A stretch of DNA of 64,000 bases from Nocardia cyriacigeorgica (GTDB taxonomy: Bacteria > Actinomycetota > Actinomycetes > Mycobacteriales > Mycobacteriaceae). Each line of letters begins with the position of its first letter. Within the stretch, counting starts at the first letter, position 1. The notes beneath the pieces were generated by a model, which was not told where the DNA came from, did no database searches, and saw only the letters and a program-made list of their open reading frames with translations. Location: NCBI RefSeq assembly GCF_029868385.1, contig NZ_JARWNX010000023.1, positions 1-64,000 of the forward strand, in the 5' to 3' direction. Of this stretch, positions 63,193 to 64,000 are shown piece after piece. A program made the translations under genes and the position numbers.

Positions 63193-64000
63193 ATGGTGGA
63201 GCGAAAGAACGTGCGTCGCGAGGTACTTCCGATTCCCGATCGGCAGCATCTGGGCCTGACCACCTACGATGCGAAAGATCCCGATACGGCGTTTCCGCCC
63301 ATCGAACCCTTGTTGCCGCCGGCCGGGGCGCCGAACGTGCTGGTGGTTCTTCTCGATGATGTCGGATTCGGTGCGAGCAGCGCCTTCGGTGGTCCGGCGC
63401 AAACCCCGACTGCGGAACGATTGCAACGCGGTGGATTGACCTACAACAGATTTCATACCACCGCGCTGTGCGCACCGACCAGGGCTGCATTGCTCAGCGG
63501 GCGCAATCATCATTCGGTCGGCATGGGGATGATCACCGAAACCGCGACCTCCGCGCCCGGTTCATCCGGGCTGCGACCCAATACCAAGGCCACATTGCCG
63601 ATGATATTGAAGCTCAACGGATATTCGACAGCGCAATTCGGCAAATGCCATGAGGTCCCACCGTGGCAGACCTCGCCGATCGGACCGTTCGACGCGTGGC
63701 CGACCGGCGGCGGCGGATTCGAGCACTTCTACGGCTTCATCGGTGGCGAGAACAATCAGTACTACCCAGCGTTGTACGAGGGCGTCACCCCGGTCGAACC
63801 GGACACGACGCCCGAACAGGGCTACCACCTCACCGAAGACCTCGCCGACCACGCCATTGATTGGATCCGCACCCAAAAGTCGCTCGCTCCCGACCGGCCC
63901 TTCTTCGTCTATTTCGCACCCGGTGCGACCCATGCACCGCACCACGTGCCCACCGAATGGTCGGACAAATACGTGGGAAGGTTCGCCGACGGGTGGGATG
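63193..64000 (+). CDS. Arylsulfatase, N-terminal part (cut by window end)
   Basis: The first 269 residues of a formylglycine-type sulfatase; the 3' end is beyond the window. The C-x-P-x-R motif has Cys93 (C-A-P-T-R), converted to formylglycine, followed by A-A-L-L-S-G-R-N. Metal-binding Asp pair is in V-L-L-D-D-V-G-F-G. The ASF-like C-terminal part is missing only because of the cut. No signal peptide is visible, so cytoplasmic. Codon usage is slightly more AT-rich near the start. Together with the alkylsulfatase 1.5 kb upstream it points to sulfate ester use. Confidence 0.9.
   Translation, partial: MVERKNVRREVLPIPDRQHLGLTTYDAKDPDTAFPPIEPLLPPAGAPNVLVVLLDDVGFGASSAFGGPAQTPTAERLQRGGLTYNRFHTTALCAPTRAALLSGRNHHSVGMGMITETATSAPGSSGLRPNTKATLPMILKLNGYSTAQFGKCHEVPPWQTSPIGPFDAWPTGGGGFEHFYGFIGGENNQYYPALYEGVTPVEPDTTPEQGYHLTEDLADHAIDWIRTQKSLAPDRPFFVYFAPGATHAPHHVPTEWSDKYVGRFADGWD

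Overview
The window is a piece of chromosome from a high-GC, mycolic-acid-producing actinobacterium, most likely Nocardia or a close relative in the Mycobacteriales. The evidence is the coding style (GTG starts, ATGA overlaps, promoters that look leaderless), an Ag85-type mycolyltransferase-like esterase, an MmpL-type transporter, a mycocerosic-acid-synthase-like polyketide synthase next to a PapA-type acyltransferase, an XRE/DUF5753 + DUF397 pair, and several FMO/SDR/TetR clusters. It begins at the end of an rRNA operon (5S rRNA plus a strong terminator).

Region by region. 0.2-4.6 kb: a NarL-type two-component pair, then a KhtT-N-like / CBS / ArsB-NhaD permease operon and a small secreted protein. 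4.7-7.2 kb: an XRE + DUF397 regulatory pair facing two poorly known small genes. 7.2-11.9 kb: ABM monooxygenase, MerR regulator, DedA protein and two tandem CNNM/CorC-type membrane proteins; the first is preceded by a short proline-rich leader ORF overlapping its start. 12-19.5 kb: CDGSH protein, methyltransferase, heme-oxygenase-like diiron protein, zinc alcohol dehydrogenase with a divergent TetR, SDRs and an alpha/beta hydrolase. 18.6-23.7 kb: an SDR-FMO-ferredoxin reductase-PF10118 operon divergent from a TetR gene, with two 25-bp repeats between them that look like operators. 24-25.6 kb: an ABC-F protein with a long leader. 26-29.8 kb: a tightly overlapping four-gene membrane/lipoprotein module of unknown role. 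29.8-31.6 kb: an enoyl-CoA hydratase remnant and a second FMO.

31.7-39.7 kb is a minus-strand block of membrane proteins: two GAP-family proteins, two SulP permeases, a HAD phosphatase, a DUF7144 protein, an AI-2E-type permease and a DUF1269 protein. It lies divergent from a MalT-like LuxR regulator. 43-57 kb is the most distinctive part: an Ag85-like esterase, an MmpL transporter, a 2149-residue type I PKS (KS-AT-DH-ER-KR-ACP), a PapA-like acyltransferase, an unrecognised 232-residue protein and an MFS exporter. Together these look like a complete assembly and export locus for an acylated cell-envelope lipid, comparable in logic to the mycobacterial sulfolipid and polyacyltrehalose loci but with different accessory genes. 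The window closes with MsrA, a lipoprotein peptidase, an alkylsulfatase, DUF6325 and SHOCT small proteins, and the first 269 residues of an arylsulfatase cut by the window end.
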